Shown here: positions 63,385 through 64,000 of the stretch, one piece after another
Position numbering within the stretch: position 1 is the first letter of the stretch
Layout: each line of letters begins with the position of its first letter
Assembly: GCF_036227565.1 (NCBI RefSeq)
Contig: NZ_CP109460.1
Location: forward strand, 248,001 to 312,000
Direction of reading: 5' to 3'
From: Streptomyces sp. NBC_01454
Lineage (GTDB): Bacteria > Actinomycetota > Actinomycetes > Streptomycetales > Streptomycetaceae
Length of the DNA: 64,000 nucleotides
Made by a program: the position numbers and the translations under genes
The notes under the pieces: model-generated
Seen by the model: only the letters and a program-made list of their open reading frames with translations
Told to the model about the DNA's origin: nothing
Databases searched by the model: none

Positions 63385-64000
63385 ATGAGCAAGGCACAGC
63401 GCGCCGAGGTCGATGCGATGCTGCGGCAGCCGCAGCCCGAGGGAGCACGGTCGATCGAGGAGCTACGAGCCGGCTTCAGGGCATTGATGGCCCGGATGAC
63501 CGTGCCCGACACCATCCGCACCACGCGGACAACGCTCGGCAACCGACCCGCACTTCATGTCGAGCCGGACAACGGGCCCCGCGCCGGGACGATCCTGTAC
63601 CTCCACGGCGGCGGCTTTGTGTTCGGCTCCCCTGAGACCGCCCTGTCGCTGACGGGACACCTCGTGGCCAAGACCGGCTTCGGGTCGTATTCGCCGGACT
63701 ACCGGCTTGCCCCCGAGCACCCGTTCCCGGCCGCGGTCGAAGACACCCTGAGTGCCTACCGCGCCCTCCTCGACAGCGGCACAGACCCCTCGACCATCGC
63801 GTTCGCCGGCGACTCCGCCGGCGGCGGCCTCACCGTCACCAGCTGCCTCGCCACCCGTGACGCGGGCCTCCCCCTGCCCGCCGCCATCGTGGCGTTCTCC
63901 CCGGGCCTCGACGCCACCCGCACGGGCGAGAGCATGGACACCAAGGAAGGCATCGACCCGATCTTCACCCGTAAGGCCGTTGAGCACACCGGGACCATGT
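63385..64000 (+). CDS. HSL-family alpha/beta hydrolase (esterase), 3' end outside window
   Basis: The first 205 codons encode an esterase of the hormone-sensitive-lipase type: oxyanion motif HGGGFVFGSPE (about 75-85), DYRLAPEHPFPAA and nucleophile GDSAGGG (Ser near 136). The acid and His lie beyond the edge. ATG 63385 follows GGGAGCACC. It is divergent from the MarR gene. Confidence 0.88.
   Translation, partial: MSKAQRAEVDAMLRQPQPEGARSIEELRAGFRALMARMTVPDTIRTTRTTLGNRPALHVEPDNGPRAGTILYLHGGGFVFGSPETALSLTGHLVAKTGFGSYSPDYRLAPEHPFPAAVEDTLSAYRALLDSGTDPSTIAFAGDSAGGGLTVTSCLATRDAGLPLPAAIVAFSPGLDATRTGESMDTKEGIDPIFTRKAVEHTGTM

Noticed and set aside
1..64000. CRISPR arrays, prophage genes, rRNA operons or a replication origin
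   Set aside because: No spaced repeats, phage structural genes, rRNA motifs or DnaA-box clusters were seen.

Overview
The window is high-GC DNA with GTG and TTG starts, bldA-era style regulators and gene families typical of Streptomyces (LAL and PAS-LuxR regulators, SigB-like sigma factor, several SpoIIE-type phosphatases). I read it as a chromosomal segment of a Streptomyces species. No rRNA, tRNA or CRISPR was seen.

Region 1 (1-7629) is the edge of a modular type I polyketide cluster. A polyketide synthase runs leftward from 5840 off the left edge. It opens with a KSQ-AT-ACP loading module and continues with a KS-AT extension module; both AT domains carry methylmalonyl signatures, so the predicted starter is propionate. 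Divergent to it is an NDP-hexose 2,3-dehydratase gene (6217-7629), so the product is probably decorated with a 2-deoxysugar.

Region 2 (7623-12114) looks like an inserted island. Imperfect inverted repeats of about 50 bp flank it, the left one beginning at the stop codon of the dehydratase gene. It holds an AraC regulator, a duplicated-SnoaL protein, a MoaF-like protein, a broken IS630-type transposase joined to a broken membrane-protein gene, and a GNAT acetyltransferase.

Region 3 (12242-24153) is the regulatory and accessory arm of the cluster: TetR, GntR/FCD, a LAL regulator, a PimM-type PAS-LuxR regulator, a second LAL regulator, a phosphopantetheinyl transferase and a small DUF5988-like protein. 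Sites resembling the PimM-type operator occur upstream of the polyketide synthase, between the PAS-LuxR and second LAL genes, upstream of the DUF5988 gene and near the GntR gene. They suggest one regulon spanning the cluster.

Region 4 (24270-50358) is mixed chromosomal content: a lipoprotein and histidine kinase pair without a response regulator, three SpoIIE/PP2C phosphatases around a SigB-like sigma factor, a virginiamycin B lyase homologue, secreted proteases, a methyltransferase, a short-chain dehydrogenase, an AlkB-like oxygenase, an IclR regulator, a HAD hydrolase, an IS982-like remnant, and a TetR/hydrolase pair with a clear operator.

Region 5 (50481-62787) reads as a lysine/pipecolate-to-2-oxoglutarate catabolic locus: an FAD oxidase, a 2-oxoadipate dioxygenase/decarboxylase (HglS type) and a piperideine-6-carboxylate dehydrogenase in one operon, a LysR regulator, an amino-acid permease, a second LysR regulator, a YdiJ-type D-2-hydroxyglutarate dehydrogenase and an overlapping Glu/Leu-type amino-acid dehydrogenase that could supply the missing 2-aminoadipate deamination step. 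The window ends with a MarR regulator divergent from an HSL-type esterase cut by the right edge.
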